64,000 nt of DNA from JADCGM01 sp943370355. Lineage in GTDB: Bacteria > Pseudomonadota > Alphaproteobacteria > Sphingomonadales > Sphingomonadaceae. A program made the translations under genes and the position numbers. The stretch spans positions 1-64,000 of the forward strand of contig CALRQP020000006.1 of NCBI GenBank assembly GCA_943370355.1, written 5' to 3'. This document shows positions 1 through 8,607 of the stretch, piece by piece. How positions within the stretch are numbered: the first letter of the stretch is position 1; every line of letters starts with the position of its first letter. The notes beneath the pieces are model-generated. The model made no database searches. It was not told the origin of the DNA and was given only the letters and a program-made list of their open reading frames with translations.

Positions 1-45
1 CGGCTTGACTGGCACCGCGAACCGTCCGAGAGGCTGCGCGCATGA
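1..45 (+). CDS. 3' end of an upstream gene (partial)
   Basis: The window opens inside a reading frame of 14 codons ending in TGA at 43-45, with the C-terminal residues RLDWHREPSERLRA. The stop overlaps the ATG of the next gene as ATGA, the usual sign of translational coupling, which is the main reason to believe this frame. Nothing can be said about its function from so short a tail. Confidence 0.5.
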   Translation, partial: RLDWHREPSERLRA

Positions 46-416
46 GTAAGAGCGCCACAGATGTAATGCAGGACCTGTTGTCCGCCGCCGTGACCGACGC
101 GATCGGCGCGCTGAAAACCGCGTCGGGCGGCATGCCCAATGCGCTGATCCGCGATATCGGTGCGATCCATGCGAACACCGCGCATGCCGACCTGCCCGAC
201 GCCGTGCGCGCCTCGATCACCGCCAATGTGCGTCTGGCATTCCAGCGGTTGCTCAAAGAGGGCTACACCGTCGCCCCCAACGACGCCCCGCCCCCCCGCC
301 CGCGCCCCGCGCCGACAGTGGTCCCCCGCGGCCAGTTCAAGCCGCCCGCCGGCCGCCCGCAGCGCCCCGGCCCCGGCGGCCCCGGTGGTCCAAGAAAGCC
401 GCAGCGCCCGCGTTAG
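42..416 (+). CDS. hypothetical protein with proline-rich tail
   Basis: A 124-residue protein that I do not recognise. Residues 1-75 look like an amphipathic helical domain (MQDLLSAAVTDAIGALK and following), and residues 80-124 are almost entirely Pro, Arg and Gly, so the tail is probably disordered and basic, perhaps able to bind nucleic acid or membrane. There is no signal peptide or membrane segment. A GAGAGG ribosome binding site lies about 8 bases before the ATG, and the start overlaps the stop of the preceding partial gene, suggesting an operon. Its stop at 416 overlaps the convergent toxin gene by 4 bases. Confidence 0.6.
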   Translation: MSKSATDVMQDLLSAAVTDAIGALKTASGGMPNALIRDIGAIHANTAHADLPDAVRASITANVRLAFQRLLKEGYTVAPNDAPPPRPRPAPTVVPRGQFKPPAGRPQRPGPGGPGGPRKPQRPR

Positions 417-793
417 CGGATCAGGCGGACGTCAACCCCGACATCGAGCGCTGCCCAGGCTTGGTCGGCGGTCACTGCAACTGCGCTCAATTCGAGCGCC
501 AGGGCGAGGCAGAACCTGTCACCAAGCGACAGCCCATACGTCTTCGTCGCGCGACGCAACTTGCCGGCTGTCTCGGCCTGAGTCTTGGAATAAGGAGCGA
601 CGCTCAGCGGCAGCGGCGACATGACGAGCGCAATCTGGCTATCGCTATGACCGAGGTCCTGCAGCCGCGCGATGACCTCGCTGTAGTTCACCGCACTCAT
701 GACCGAACTGCGCAAGATGTCGCGAACATGATCTGCGCCCGGCTCATCCAGCAACAAGGCCAGCAGTGCCGAAGAGTCGAGGACGTCGGTCAC
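413..793 (-). CDS. vapC: VapC-family PIN-domain ribonuclease toxin
   Basis: This 126-residue PIN-domain protein has the usual VapC length and the full set of acidic metal-binding residues: D6 in VLDSSALLAL, E39 in NYSEV, D92 in SLGDRF and D110 in VTADQAW. VapC toxins are Mg2+-dependent endoribonucleases that cut specific RNAs and stop growth until neutralised by the cognate antitoxin. Its ATG overlaps the antitoxin stop (ATGA), so the pair is co-translated. The exact RNA target cannot be read from sequence. Confidence 0.88.
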   Translation of the reverse strand: MTDVLDSSALLALLLDEPGADHVRDILRSSVMSAVNYSEVIARLQDLGHSDSQIALVMSPLPLSVAPYSKTQAETAGKLRRATKTYGLSLGDRFCLALALELSAVAVTADQAWAALDVGVDVRLIR

Positions 794-1044
794 TCGCGCG
801 CCGCTTCGCGCCGCCGGTCGGCGATGAAATCATCGACCGTCGACGGGTTGGTCGTGAACTCGCGCACCAGACGCTGCGCCTCCTTGATCGTCGCGTCATA
901 GGAGCGAATCCGCATCCCGCCGCCGCTCAGGTCGACAATGACATCATCGCCGTCCTTGATCCCCAGCTCGCGTCGCAAGGGCGCGGGAAGGACCAGCTTG
1001 CCGCCCTTCACGACTTTCGCCTGATAGGTCACATCGCCCTCCAT
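790..1044 (-). CDS. vapB: AbrB/MazE-type antitoxin of the VapC pair
   Basis: An 84-residue protein with an N-terminal swapped-hairpin AbrB fold (AKVVKGGKLVLPAPLRRELGI, then DDVIVDL) and a charged C-terminal tail expected to wrap the toxin. It should bind and inhibit the neighbouring PIN toxin and, with it, repress the operon. The ATG at 1044 is used here; a GTG at 1032 behind an internal GGAGGG is a plausible alternative, and a TTG at 1047 is less likely. A 22 bp palindrome begins 4 bases upstream of the start, as expected for an autoregulated antitoxin. Confidence 0.82.
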   Translation of the reverse strand: MEGDVTYQAKVVKGGKLVLPAPLRRELGIKDGDDVIVDLSGGGMRIRSYDATIKEAQRLVREFTTNPSTVDDFIADRRREAARE

Positions 1045-1047
1045 CAA

Positions 1048-1069
1048 GACCCAAATTGCATTTTAGGTC
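1048..1069. promoter_or_regulatory. imperfect 22 bp palindrome, likely antitoxin operator
   Basis: The 22 bases are self-complementary at 18 positions, with outer arms GACC/GGTC and centre TGCA, and sit immediately upstream of the antitoxin start. AbrB-fold antitoxins bind such sites and repress their own operon; the binding here is inferred. Confidence 0.55.
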
Positions 1070-1080
1070 CTGATGGTCGC

Positions 1081-2055
1081 TTACGCAACCTGAAGCACCA
1101 CCTTGCCCTTGGCCTTGCGGTCCATCATCCAGCGGATGGCCTTGGGGCCATCATCGAGGCTGAAATGCTCGCTGACATGAGGCTTGAGCTTGCCTGCCGC
1201 ATACCATTCGAGCAGCTCGCGCATATTCTCGGCATGCACCTTCGGCTCGTGCATCGTGAACGCGCCCCAGAACACGCCGACGATGCTCGCGCCCTTGATG
1301 AGCGGCAGGTTCATCGGCAGCTTCGGAATCTCGCCCGCCGCGAAACCGATGACGAGATATCGGCCATTCCAGCCGATCGAACGGAACGCCGGCTCGAAAT
1401 ATTTGTCGCCGACCGGATCGTAGATGACGTCGGGCCCGTCCCCGCAGGTGCGCTTGATCCCCTCGCGCAGATCCTCCGTCGCATAGTTGATCGTGTCATC
1501 GGCCCCATAGTGGCGGCACAGCGCCAGCTTGTCGTCCGACGACGCCGCAGCCACGACACGCGCGCCCATCGCCTTGGCGAGCTCGACCGCCGTCAGCCCG
1601 ACGCCGCCAGCGGCCCCCAGCACGAGCACCGTCTCGCCCGCCTTCAGCTGCGCGCGCTGCTTCAACGCATGATGCGAGGTGCCGTAGGTCATCGTGAACC
1701 CTGCGGCGACATCGAACGGCATGCCATCCGCCATCGGAATGGCGCGTATCGCGTCAACAATGACATATTCGGCCATCGAGCCATGCCCGGTCATCGCGAT
1801 GACCCGGTCGCCAAGCTTGACCGACGTCACGCCCTCGCCGAGCGCATCGACAACGCCCGACGCCTCGCCGCCCGGCGAAAAGGGACGCGGCGGCTTCGAC
1901 TGATATTTGTCCTGAATGATCAGCACGTCGGGGAAGTTGACGCCGACCGCATGGACCTTGACCCGGATCTGGCCCTTGCCGGGCTCCGGCGTCGGGACCT
2001 CACGCACCACGAGACTTTCGGGCAGGCCCGCCACATCGGAAACAACAGCTTTCAT
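1081..2055 (-). CDS. NADPH:quinone oxidoreductase-like MDR enzyme
   Basis: A 324-residue zinc-independent medium-chain dehydrogenase/reductase of the quinone oxidoreductase (QOR) group. The N-terminal GroES-like domain covers about residues 1-125 (GVNFPDVLIIQDKYQ), and the Rossmann domain has the NADPH motif VLGAAGGVGLTAVELAK near residues 145-160. Structural-zinc cysteines of the alcohol dehydrogenases are absent. Reduction of quinones or enoyl substrates by NADPH is the family activity; the substrate is unknown. The ATG at 2055 is preferred over an in-frame start 33 bases upstream because it follows GGGGAG at good spacing and gives the canonical MKAVV start. Confidence 0.85.
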   Translation of the reverse strand: MKAVVSDVAGLPESLVVREVPTPEPGKGQIRVKVHAVGVNFPDVLIIQDKYQSKPPRPFSPGGEASGVVDALGEGVTSVKLGDRVIAMTGHGSMAEYVIVDAIRAIPMADGMPFDVAAGFTMTYGTSHHALKQRAQLKAGETVLVLGAAGGVGLTAVELAKAMGARVVAAASSDDKLALCRHYGADDTINYATEDLREGIKRTCGDGPDVIYDPVGDKYFEPAFRSIGWNGRYLVIGFAAGEIPKLPMNLPLIKGASIVGVFWGAFTMHEPKVHAENMRELLEWYAAGKLKPHVSEHFSLDDGPKAIRWMMDRKAKGKVVLQVA

Positions 2056-2116
2056 CAACGACTCCCCAAATGTCACATGCGCTGGCAAGGATAGCGCCGA
2101 CGGCGCGGGGGGAACA

Positions 2117-3151
2117 ATGGACGAGACTGCTAGCCCGAAGATCGCCGTGCTCGGGGCCGGCCTGATCGGTGTCTATGTCGGCGGGCTGCTCGCGGCGGCA
2201 GGCGCCGATGTCACGCTGATCGGCCGTGCCCGCGTGCTCGACGAAGTCCGCGAGAATGGTCTGCGCGTCACCGATTTGACCGGTGCGGATGTTACGGTTC
2301 CGGCTGAGCGCCTGACGCTGTCCGCCCATCCCGAGGGGCTGCGCGGGGCAGATCTCGTGATCCTCACCGTCAAAAGCCTTGGGACCGACGAGGCGGCCTT
2401 GGAGATCGACAAGTTCGCCAAGGCGGGTGCGGTCGTCCTCAGCCTGCAAAACGGCGTCTCAAATGCCGAGCATTTGCGCGCCGCGCTGCCGCATTTCCGC
2501 ATCGTTGCCGGAATGGTGCCATTCAACGTCGCGCAACCGGGACCCGGCCATTATCATCGCGGCACCGGCGGCGATATTTATGCCGACGCCGGCAGCGCCA
2601 TCGAGCCGTACCGCGCGCTGTTCGCCGCGGCGGGCCTGCCGCTCTCCCTGTCGGACGACATGCCGGGCGTGATGTGGGGCAAGCTCGTTATCAACCTCAA
2701 CAATGCGATCAACGTGCTGTCGGGCCTGCCGCTCGCCGCGCAATTCGCGAGCTGGGACTTCCGCCGCGCGCTCGCGCTCTGTCAGAAGGAAGCGCTGTCG
2801 ATGCTTCGCGAGGCGGGCATCAAGCCTGCGACGGTGATGCAGATCCCGACTCCGCTTTTCCCCTATATGATCTCGCTGCCCGACACGCTTTACCGACGGC
2901 TGTCGGCGCGGTCGAAGGCCCCGCGCATCGACCGCCACGCCCGGTCCTCGATGGCCGACGATCTCGCCAAGGGCCGCAAGACCGAGATCGACTATTTGAA
3001 CGGCGAGGTCGTCGCGCTCGCCGAGCAGCTCGGTCGCCGCGCACCCGTCAATGCGCGCGTCATCGAACTCGTCCATGCTGCCGAAGGCGGTGCCGCCCCT
3101 TGGTCCGGCCCCGCCCTGCTCGCCGACCTACGTCGCGCGCGGTCAGCGTAG
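2117..3151 (+). CDS. 2-dehydropantoate 2-reductase family protein
   Basis: A 344-residue PanE/ApbA-family reductase. An N-terminal NADPH-binding GxGxxG motif (VLGAGLIGVYVGG) begins at about residue 11, and the helical C-terminal domain contains the GKLVINLNNAINVLSG stretch with the expected catalytic lysine and substrate-binding asparagines. True PanE reduces ketopantoate to pantoate in coenzyme A synthesis; many paralogues act on other 2-keto acids, so no symbol is given. The gene lies divergently from the quinone-reductase gene, with only about 60 bases between their starts, and its 3' end overlaps the convergent beta-helix gene by 9 bases. Confidence 0.8.
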   Translation: MDETASPKIAVLGAGLIGVYVGGLLAAAGADVTLIGRARVLDEVRENGLRVTDLTGADVTVPAERLTLSAHPEGLRGADLVILTVKSLGTDEAALEIDKFAKAGAVVLSLQNGVSNAEHLRAALPHFRIVAGMVPFNVAQPGPGHYHRGTGGDIYADAGSAIEPYRALFAAAGLPLSLSDDMPGVMWGKLVINLNNAINVLSGLPLAAQFASWDFRRALALCQKEALSMLREAGIKPATVMQIPTPLFPYMISLPDTLYRRLSARSKAPRIDRHARSSMADDLAKGRKTEIDYLNGEVVALAEQLGRRAPVNARVIELVHAAEGGAAPWSGPALLADLRRARSA

Positions 3152-4603
3152 CGCCGGGATATCCGGCGCGCAGGACGAACTGAACGGCCCCGCTGCCGAA
3201 TTCGGACCGAACATCGTGCCGCAGAAATCGCGTGACCCCGGCGTCACCGGCGAGGCGGGAAACAGCCCGACAGGCTCGAAATTGCCGCGAAGCGGGGCTG
3301 CGAACAGCCGGGTCGACACCGGCTTCAGCAGGGCCGCGCGCCACTGGCTGAACACGTCGCTGTCACTGGTCGCGCTCGCCCCCCGCCAGGTCATCATGCG
3401 CCCATCGAAGATATTGCCCGACATCTTCATCGAGGTCGTGTCAAAGCGCGCATCGATCCCGCGTGTCGCAGCAAGCAAATTGCGCTCGATATGTGCATCC
3501 GCCGCCCGGCGCAGATAGATGCCGACATCGCTGCAGCCGAGGATGACATTGCTGCGAATGATGCCCCCACGGTCCTCGATCTTGCATGACCCGCCGACGC
3601 AATAGCGATCGGCCGTGCCGCCACCGCCGAGCGACAGGCCGATGCGCGACCCGCCCTTGTGCATCCATTCGCAGATCACGAGGTTTCGCTCGAACCGGTT
3701 GCGGCTGCCGCCCCCCTTCGAGAAGGCCCCATAGCTGCGCTGATCGGCACCTTCCTTGGCAAAATCAGCGATAACATTGCCGGTGACTGTCAGTCCGCTC
3801 GCCCGCACCGAGTCGACCTTCGTCACAGGATTGCCGGTCTTTCGCGGACGGCTGTCGATGAAATTATTGTGATCGATAAGCACATCGTCGGGCACGCTGC
3901 TGTTGTCGGGCGCGGCGTTGATCTTCACCTGCGCATTGAAGTCGGAAATCCGGTTGTTTCGGATCACCGTCCCGCGCGCATCGCGCGACAGGTGGAACGC
4001 ATGTTCGCAAGCGCTGTCGGCCTCGCAGACGCCGCGAATGTCGAGATTCTCGAACACCCAATAGGGCGACTGGACCGCGAACCCTTCCGCCATATCCAAT
4101 TCGAGATGCACATCGCCGAGCCGTGCGGCGCGCAGCACGATCGGCGCGTCGGCGCGGCCGACCGGCAGCACATACATGCCGTTGCCCTTCAGCCGGTACG
4201 TCCCAGGCATGATTTCATAGGCGACACCCGGCTGCGCCGTCTTGAGCACGGCAACAAGCCGCTCCGTGCTGTCGATAAACTGCGTCGATGGAATGCGGCG
4301 GCAGTCGGCCTCACCGCCTTCGTCCGTGGGCACGGGGTGCCCATCCGAATTGTAGCAAAGCGCTGCCCCTGACCGGCCTTCGCTTGCGCCGGCCGGCCCG
4401 AAATCAGTGCTGCGACGGCCTTGCGCGAGATAGGCGCGCCCCGTCTGCTTGAACTCGGCCGATGGCTCGGCGCCCGCGCGCGATGCCATCCAGCTATTGA
4501 ACGCGGTCACGGCATCCTGCTGCGTGATATATTGCAGCCCGAGCGCAGCGGCTGCCGTGCCGAGCAGCCCAAGCACGACCACCGCGATAATCCAGAACCG
4601 CAT
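3143..4603 (-). CDS. membrane-anchored right-handed beta-helix protein
   Basis: A 486-residue protein starting with a hydrophobic signal/anchor segment (MRFWIIAVVVLGLLGTAAAA). The rest has the repeat rhythm of a right-handed parallel beta-helix, with runs such as GTVIRNNRISDFN, VLIDHNNFID, LTVTGNVIADF and IIRSNVILGC. Such folds occur in polysaccharide lyases of families PL6 and PL31 and in pectate-lyase-like enzymes, so a role on a polysaccharide in the periplasm is likely but the substrate is not evident. The ATG at 4603 follows GGGGGAG. It lies 37 bases downstream of an SGNH esterase gene on the same strand, probably one operon. Confidence 0.75.
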   Translation of the reverse strand: MRFWIIAVVVLGLLGTAAAALGLQYITQQDAVTAFNSWMASRAGAEPSAEFKQTGRAYLAQGRRSTDFGPAGASEGRSGAALCYNSDGHPVPTDEGGEADCRRIPSTQFIDSTERLVAVLKTAQPGVAYEIMPGTYRLKGNGMYVLPVGRADAPIVLRAARLGDVHLELDMAEGFAVQSPYWVFENLDIRGVCEADSACEHAFHLSRDARGTVIRNNRISDFNAQVKINAAPDNSSVPDDVLIDHNNFIDSRPRKTGNPVTKVDSVRASGLTVTGNVIADFAKEGADQRSYGAFSKGGGSRNRFERNLVICEWMHKGGSRIGLSLGGGGTADRYCVGGSCKIEDRGGIIRSNVILGCSDVGIYLRRAADAHIERNLLAATRGIDARFDTTSMKMSGNIFDGRMMTWRGASATSDSDVFSQWRAALLKPVSTRLFAAPLRGNFEPVGLFPASPVTPGSRDFCGTMFGPNSAAGPFSSSCAPDIPALR

Positions 4604-4640
4604 CAGACTCCCCCCTCGCCGCCTTGATGCCCGCGCGGCG

Positions 4641-5393
4641 TCAGTGCGGCAAGGGCTTCGCCAGCGCGACCGCCCACAGCCGGGCCGCCGCGATCTGACC
4701 GGTTTCGCGGAAGTGGCAGCGTTCGTAGCGCTGAGACGGCGCAATCGCATCGAGGTCAGGTCCGGCAAGCATCCCGGGTTGGCGATCCGCAGCAAGCTGT
4801 GCGGCGCGAATCGCAGCGCTGCGGCTCGGCCCGCAGACGCTCGACACCGCGACAGTCATCGGCACCGAAACGCCTTGCTGGCGAAGCCCGGCCGCCAACC
4901 GATCGAGTTCCGCTGCATAATGTGCCCCGCTGGTACCGAGTTGCGCATCGCTCTCGCCGTGGCTCCACAGCACCCGCGTCACGCGCAGCCCGCTCCGTCG
5001 CAACCCACTGACAGCAGCAACCACCCGGCCGAACAGAGCGCGGCCCGGCTGCCACTGCGCAATCGTCGTCGACTCCTCAGCGCGCGAGACGATCAGCACG
5101 CGATTGGCCCGGCCCTCGGCAATCCAGTGCGCAGCCAGCGGCACCCACACGCTGCCGCCTTGCCCGCTCGCGCCCGGCAGCGGATCTCGTGCGGGCAAAC
5201 AACTATGCACGTCGAAGGCAAACACGCCACGCGCTGCGCCAAACCGCTGCTCGCCATGATTGGCCGCATTCGACTGGCCGATCGTAAGCCACACCTCGCT
5301 GCCCGGCGCCGCAAAAATCGCGCAGGCGGGATCGGGCCTCAGCCACCACGCAAGGCCGGCCAGCAAGGCCACAGGAATCATCCACCGCCACAC
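4641..5393 (-). CDS. exported SGNH/CE6-like acetylesterase
   Basis: A 250-residue protein with an N-terminal signal segment and the core of the sialate-O-acetylesterase/CE6 family of SGNH hydrolases: nucleophile motif GQSN at residues 39-42 (Ser41), a SHGESD block in the middle, and a C-terminal ERCHFRETGQ segment that supplies the His. Family members remove acetyl groups from sugars. Pairing with the downstream beta-helix protein suggests joint processing of an acetylated polysaccharide, which is inference. A second ATG four codons in could also be the start. Confidence 0.78.
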   Translation of the reverse strand: MWRWMIPVALLAGLAWWLRPDPACAIFAAPGSEVWLTIGQSNAANHGEQRFGAARGVFAFDVHSCLPARDPLPGASGQGGSVWVPLAAHWIAEGRANRVLIVSRAEESTTIAQWQPGRALFGRVVAAVSGLRRSGLRVTRVLWSHGESDAQLGTSGAHYAAELDRLAAGLRQQGVSVPMTVAVSSVCGPSRSAAIRAAQLAADRQPGMLAGPDLDAIAPSQRYERCHFRETGQIAAARLWAVALAKPLPH

Positions 5394-5542
5394 GCCGCAT
5401 CTGTCGCATAACCCGGCAATCGCGCCAATTCCGTCGCCATGTCCCGCGCTGGCAACGGCTCGTCGTTCCCGATTCGACCGAAATGCCGCCCCGGCGTTGA
5501 GGACCTTGCAGGGGTGTTCGGGGGCGCTTTTCAGGAGTTACC

Positions 5543-5890
5543 ATGTTCAAGACCACAACCACGGTCGCCACGGCGGCCATGCTTTCCCTGGCGCTGATGG
5601 CAGCGCCGGCCCACGCCAAGAAGAAGAAGGTGACGCCGCCGGCCGAGCAATCGACCGACGTCAACGCGGCGACGTCGACGACCACCGATGCCGGCATGGG
5701 CACTGCCGCAGTGGACACCACGACCGGCACGACGTCGGACAGTAACACCAGCATGTCAGTGACGCCGCCCACGACGCCCGGTACCGCTCCGGCTGGTGCG
5801 ACCACGCCGCCAATCAACCCGGCGACGCCACCGGCAACGACACCGGGGCCGAACGACACGACGGCCAAGTCGCCGACCTCGCCGCAGTAG
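5543..5890 (+). CDS. secreted Thr/Pro-rich low-complexity protein
   Basis: A 115-residue protein with a clear signal peptide (cleavage expected after APAHA, residue 25), then KKKK and a tail made mostly of Thr, Pro, Ala and Ser. No domain is recognisable, and the mature part is probably disordered. AGGAG lies about 7 bases before the ATG. A strong hairpin follows 12 bases after the stop. It resembles in style the two low-complexity lipoproteins at 12.7 and 13.2 kb, but I see no sequence homology beyond composition. Confidence 0.72.
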   Translation: MFKTTTTVATAAMLSLALMAAPAHAKKKKVTPPAEQSTDVNAATSTTTDAGMGTAAVDTTTGTTSDSNTSMSVTPPTTPGTAPAGATTPPINPATPPATTPGPNDTTAKSPTSPQ

Positions 5891-5902
5891 GGTGAGATGA
5901 CA

Positions 5903-5931
5903 GGCCGCCGGGCATGCGACGCCCGGCGGCC
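5903..5931. terminator. hairpin between convergent genes
   Basis: A perfect 11 bp stem (GGCCGCCGGGC with its complement) around a 7-base loop, followed on the + strand by TTGTCATGT. It sits between the 3' ends of the Thr/Pro-rich protein gene and metH, so it could stop transcription from both sides, though the U tract is weak. Confidence 0.65.
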
Positions 5932-5939
5932 TTGTCATG

Positions 5940-8600
5940 TCAGTGGAGATTTGGCCGCAGCCATTGCTCGGCCTGTTCGATGCTGGCGCCCCGCCGCGCC
6001 GCATAGTCGGCGACCTGGTCCGGCCCGATCCGCGCCACGCCGAAATAGGCGGCGTCGGGATGCGCGAAATAATAGCCCGACACGCTGGCAGTCGGCAGCA
6101 TCGCGAAACTCTCGGTCAGCGTCATCCCCGCTGCTTCGCTCGCACCGAGCAGGCGGAACAGATCGGGCTTCACCGAATGGTCGGGACAGGCCGGATAGCC
6201 CGGCGCGGGCCGGATGCCATGATATCTCTCGCGGATTAGGTCCTCGGTCGAAAGCGCCTCGTCCGCCGCATAGCCCCACAGCTCCCGCCGCACCTTCAGA
6301 TGCATATATTCGGCCATCGCCTCGGCGAGCCGGTCGGCCAGCGCCTTGAGCAAAATGTCCGAATAATCGTCATGTGCCGCCTTGAATCGCGCCAGATGCG
6401 GCTCGATGCCGAGCCCTGCCGTCACCGCAAATCCGCCGAGCCAATCCGTCTCGGGCGATACGAAATCGGCGAGGCACATGTTCGCCCGCCCCTCGCGCTT
6501 TTCGACCTGCTGGCGAAGGAAGGGCACGCGCGCCAGCACTTCGCCGCGATTGTCGCTGGTGAACAGCAGCACATCGTCGCCATCGCGCTTGGCCGGCCAG
6601 AAACCGACCACGGCCTTCGCCTGCAGCCACTCTTCAGCAACGATTTTCTCAAGCATCGCCTTGGCGTCGGCGAACAGCCCGCTCGCGCTCTCGCCGACCA
6701 CCGGATCGGTCAGGATCGCCGGATAGTTGCCCGCCAGCTCCCATGATCGGAAGAAGGGAGTCCAGTCGATATAGGGGATCAGCTCGGCGATCGGCACGTC
6801 GAACGCCCGCGTCCCCGTGAACGACGGGCGCACCGGCGGATGCGCGGCGAAGTCGGCGACGAATGCGTTGGCGCGCGCCGTCTCCAAACTCGACAGCTTC
6901 GACTCGCCCTTGTTGGCGCGCGCGATACGGATGTCGGCATATTCGCCGCGCGTCCGCTCGACGAGCTCGTCCTTCATCGTGTCCGACGTCAGCGCCGAAG
7001 CAACACCGACCGCACGGCTCGCATCGAGCACATGGATCACCGGACCTTCATAGGCCGGTTCGATCCGCAGCGCGGTGTGCACCCGGCTCGTCGTCGCGCC
7101 GCCGATGAGCAGCGGCATCGTCATGCCGGTGCGCTGCATTTCGGCGGCGACCGTGACCATCTCGTCGAGCGACGGCGTGATCAGACCGCTCAGCCCGATC
7201 ATGTCGGCATCATGCTCGCGCGCCGCCGCCAAAATCGTCTGGAACGGCACCATCACGCCAAGGTCGATGACCTCGAAATTGTTGCACTGGAGCACGACGC
7301 CGACGATATTCTTGCCGATGTCGTGCACGTCGCCCTTGACGGTCGCCATGACGATCCGCCCCTTGGTCTGCGCGCCTTCCGCCTTCTCGGCCTCGATAAA
7401 CGGCAGCAAATGCGCGACAGCCTTCTTCATGACGCGCGCCGATTTCACCACCTGCGGCAGGAACATCTTGCCCGCGCCGAACAGGTCGCCGACGACGTTC
7501 ATGCCGGCCATCAGCGGCCCTTCGATGACATCGATCGGCCGCTTGGCGAGCAACCGTGCCTCCTCGGTATCGGTCACGACGTCGGCGTCGAGACCCTTGA
7601 CCAGCGCATGCTCGAGCCGCTTCTCGACCGGCCAGCCGCGCCACTCGGCGGCGATCTTGTCCTCGGCCGGGCTGCTGCCCTTATAGCGCTCGGCGAGCGC
7701 GATCAGCCGCTCGGTCGAATCCTCGCGCCGGTTGAGGATGACATCCTCGCAGGCCTCGCGCAGTTCGGGGTCGATCGCGTCATAGACGTCCAATTGCCCG
7801 GCATTGACGATGCCCATGTCAAGCCCGGCCTGGATCGCATGGTACAGAAACACTGAGTGCATCGCCCGCCGCACCGGCTCGTTGCCGCGGAAGCTGAACG
7901 ACAGGTTGGAGACGCCGCCCGAGATATGCGCATGCGGGCAGCGGACACGGATTTCGCGGCACGCCTCGATGAAGTCGACGCCGTAGTTGTTATGCTCCTC
8001 GATCCCCGTCGCGACCGCAAAGATATTGGGATCGAAGATGATGTCCTCGGGCGGGAAGCCGATGCCGGTCAGCAGCTTGTAGGCGCGCTCGCAAATCTCG
8101 ACCTTGCGCTTGGCCGTGTCGGCCTGCCCGACCTCGTCGAACGCCATCACGACGACGGCCGCGCCATAGCGCATGACCTTGCGCGCCGCGTCGAGGAACG
8201 GCGCCTCGCCTTCCTTCATGCTGATCGAATTGACGATCGGCTTGCCCGACACGCACTTCAGCCCGGCCTCAATCACCGACCATTTCGACGAATCGACCAT
8301 GACCGGCACCCGGGCGATGTCGGGCTCGGCGGCGATGAGCTTCAGGAAGGTCGTCATCGCGACTTCGGAGTCGAGCAGCCCCTCGTCCATGTTGACGTCG
8401 ATGACCTGCGCGCCATTGTCGACCTGCTGCCGCGCCACTTCGACCGCAGCGGTATAGTCGCCGGCCATGATCAGCTTCTTGAACACCGCCGACCCGGTGA
8501 CATTGGTGCGCTCGCCAACGTTGACGAAGGTCGCGCGCGCCGGAACGGGCGCGCTGTCGGCATCGCTCTCGACGAGCCGGGCTGCACTGCTTGCGGACAT
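5940..8600 (-). CDS. metH: methionine synthase, pterin/cobalamin/reactivation part
   Basis: An 886-residue protein equal to the C-terminal three quarters of cobalamin-dependent methionine synthase. The methyltetrahydrofolate-binding domain starts near residue 25 (FVNVGERTNVTGS). The cobalamin domain carries DVHDIGKNIVG near residue 425, whose His ligates cobalt, and the AdoMet reactivation domain fills about 560-886 (RELWGYA, RPAPGYPACPDH). The homocysteine-binding domain is missing and is encoded by the separate gene 7 bases upstream. The two polypeptides should assemble to methylate homocysteine to methionine. The split is clean, with no frameshift, so it is a natural two-gene form. Confidence 0.93.
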   Translation of the reverse strand: MSASSAARLVESDADSAPVPARATFVNVGERTNVTGSAVFKKLIMAGDYTAAVEVARQQVDNGAQVIDVNMDEGLLDSEVAMTTFLKLIAAEPDIARVPVMVDSSKWSVIEAGLKCVSGKPIVNSISMKEGEAPFLDAARKVMRYGAAVVVMAFDEVGQADTAKRKVEICERAYKLLTGIGFPPEDIIFDPNIFAVATGIEEHNNYGVDFIEACREIRVRCPHAHISGGVSNLSFSFRGNEPVRRAMHSVFLYHAIQAGLDMGIVNAGQLDVYDAIDPELREACEDVILNRREDSTERLIALAERYKGSSPAEDKIAAEWRGWPVEKRLEHALVKGLDADVVTDTEEARLLAKRPIDVIEGPLMAGMNVVGDLFGAGKMFLPQVVKSARVMKKAVAHLLPFIEAEKAEGAQTKGRIVMATVKGDVHDIGKNIVGVVLQCNNFEVIDLGVMVPFQTILAAAREHDADMIGLSGLITPSLDEMVTVAAEMQRTGMTMPLLIGGATTSRVHTALRIEPAYEGPVIHVLDASRAVGVASALTSDTMKDELVERTRGEYADIRIARANKGESKLSSLETARANAFVADFAAHPPVRPSFTGTRAFDVPIAELIPYIDWTPFFRSWELAGNYPAILTDPVVGESASGLFADAKAMLEKIVAEEWLQAKAVVGFWPAKRDGDDVLLFTSDNRGEVLARVPFLRQQVEKREGRANMCLADFVSPETDWLGGFAVTAGLGIEPHLARFKAAHDDYSDILLKALADRLAEAMAEYMHLKVRRELWGYAADEALSTEDLIRERYHGIRPAPGYPACPDHSVKPDLFRLLGASEAAGMTLTESFAMLPTASVSGYYFAHPDAAYFGVARIGPDQVADYAARRGASIEQAEQWLRPNLH

Positions 8601-8607
8601 GGAAAAC

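Noticed and set aside
766..2094. Long + strand open frame of 442 codons opposite the quinone oxidoreductase
   Set aside because: It is the antisense shadow of genes with clear motifs; its own translation is rich in Arg, His and Asp without any domain.
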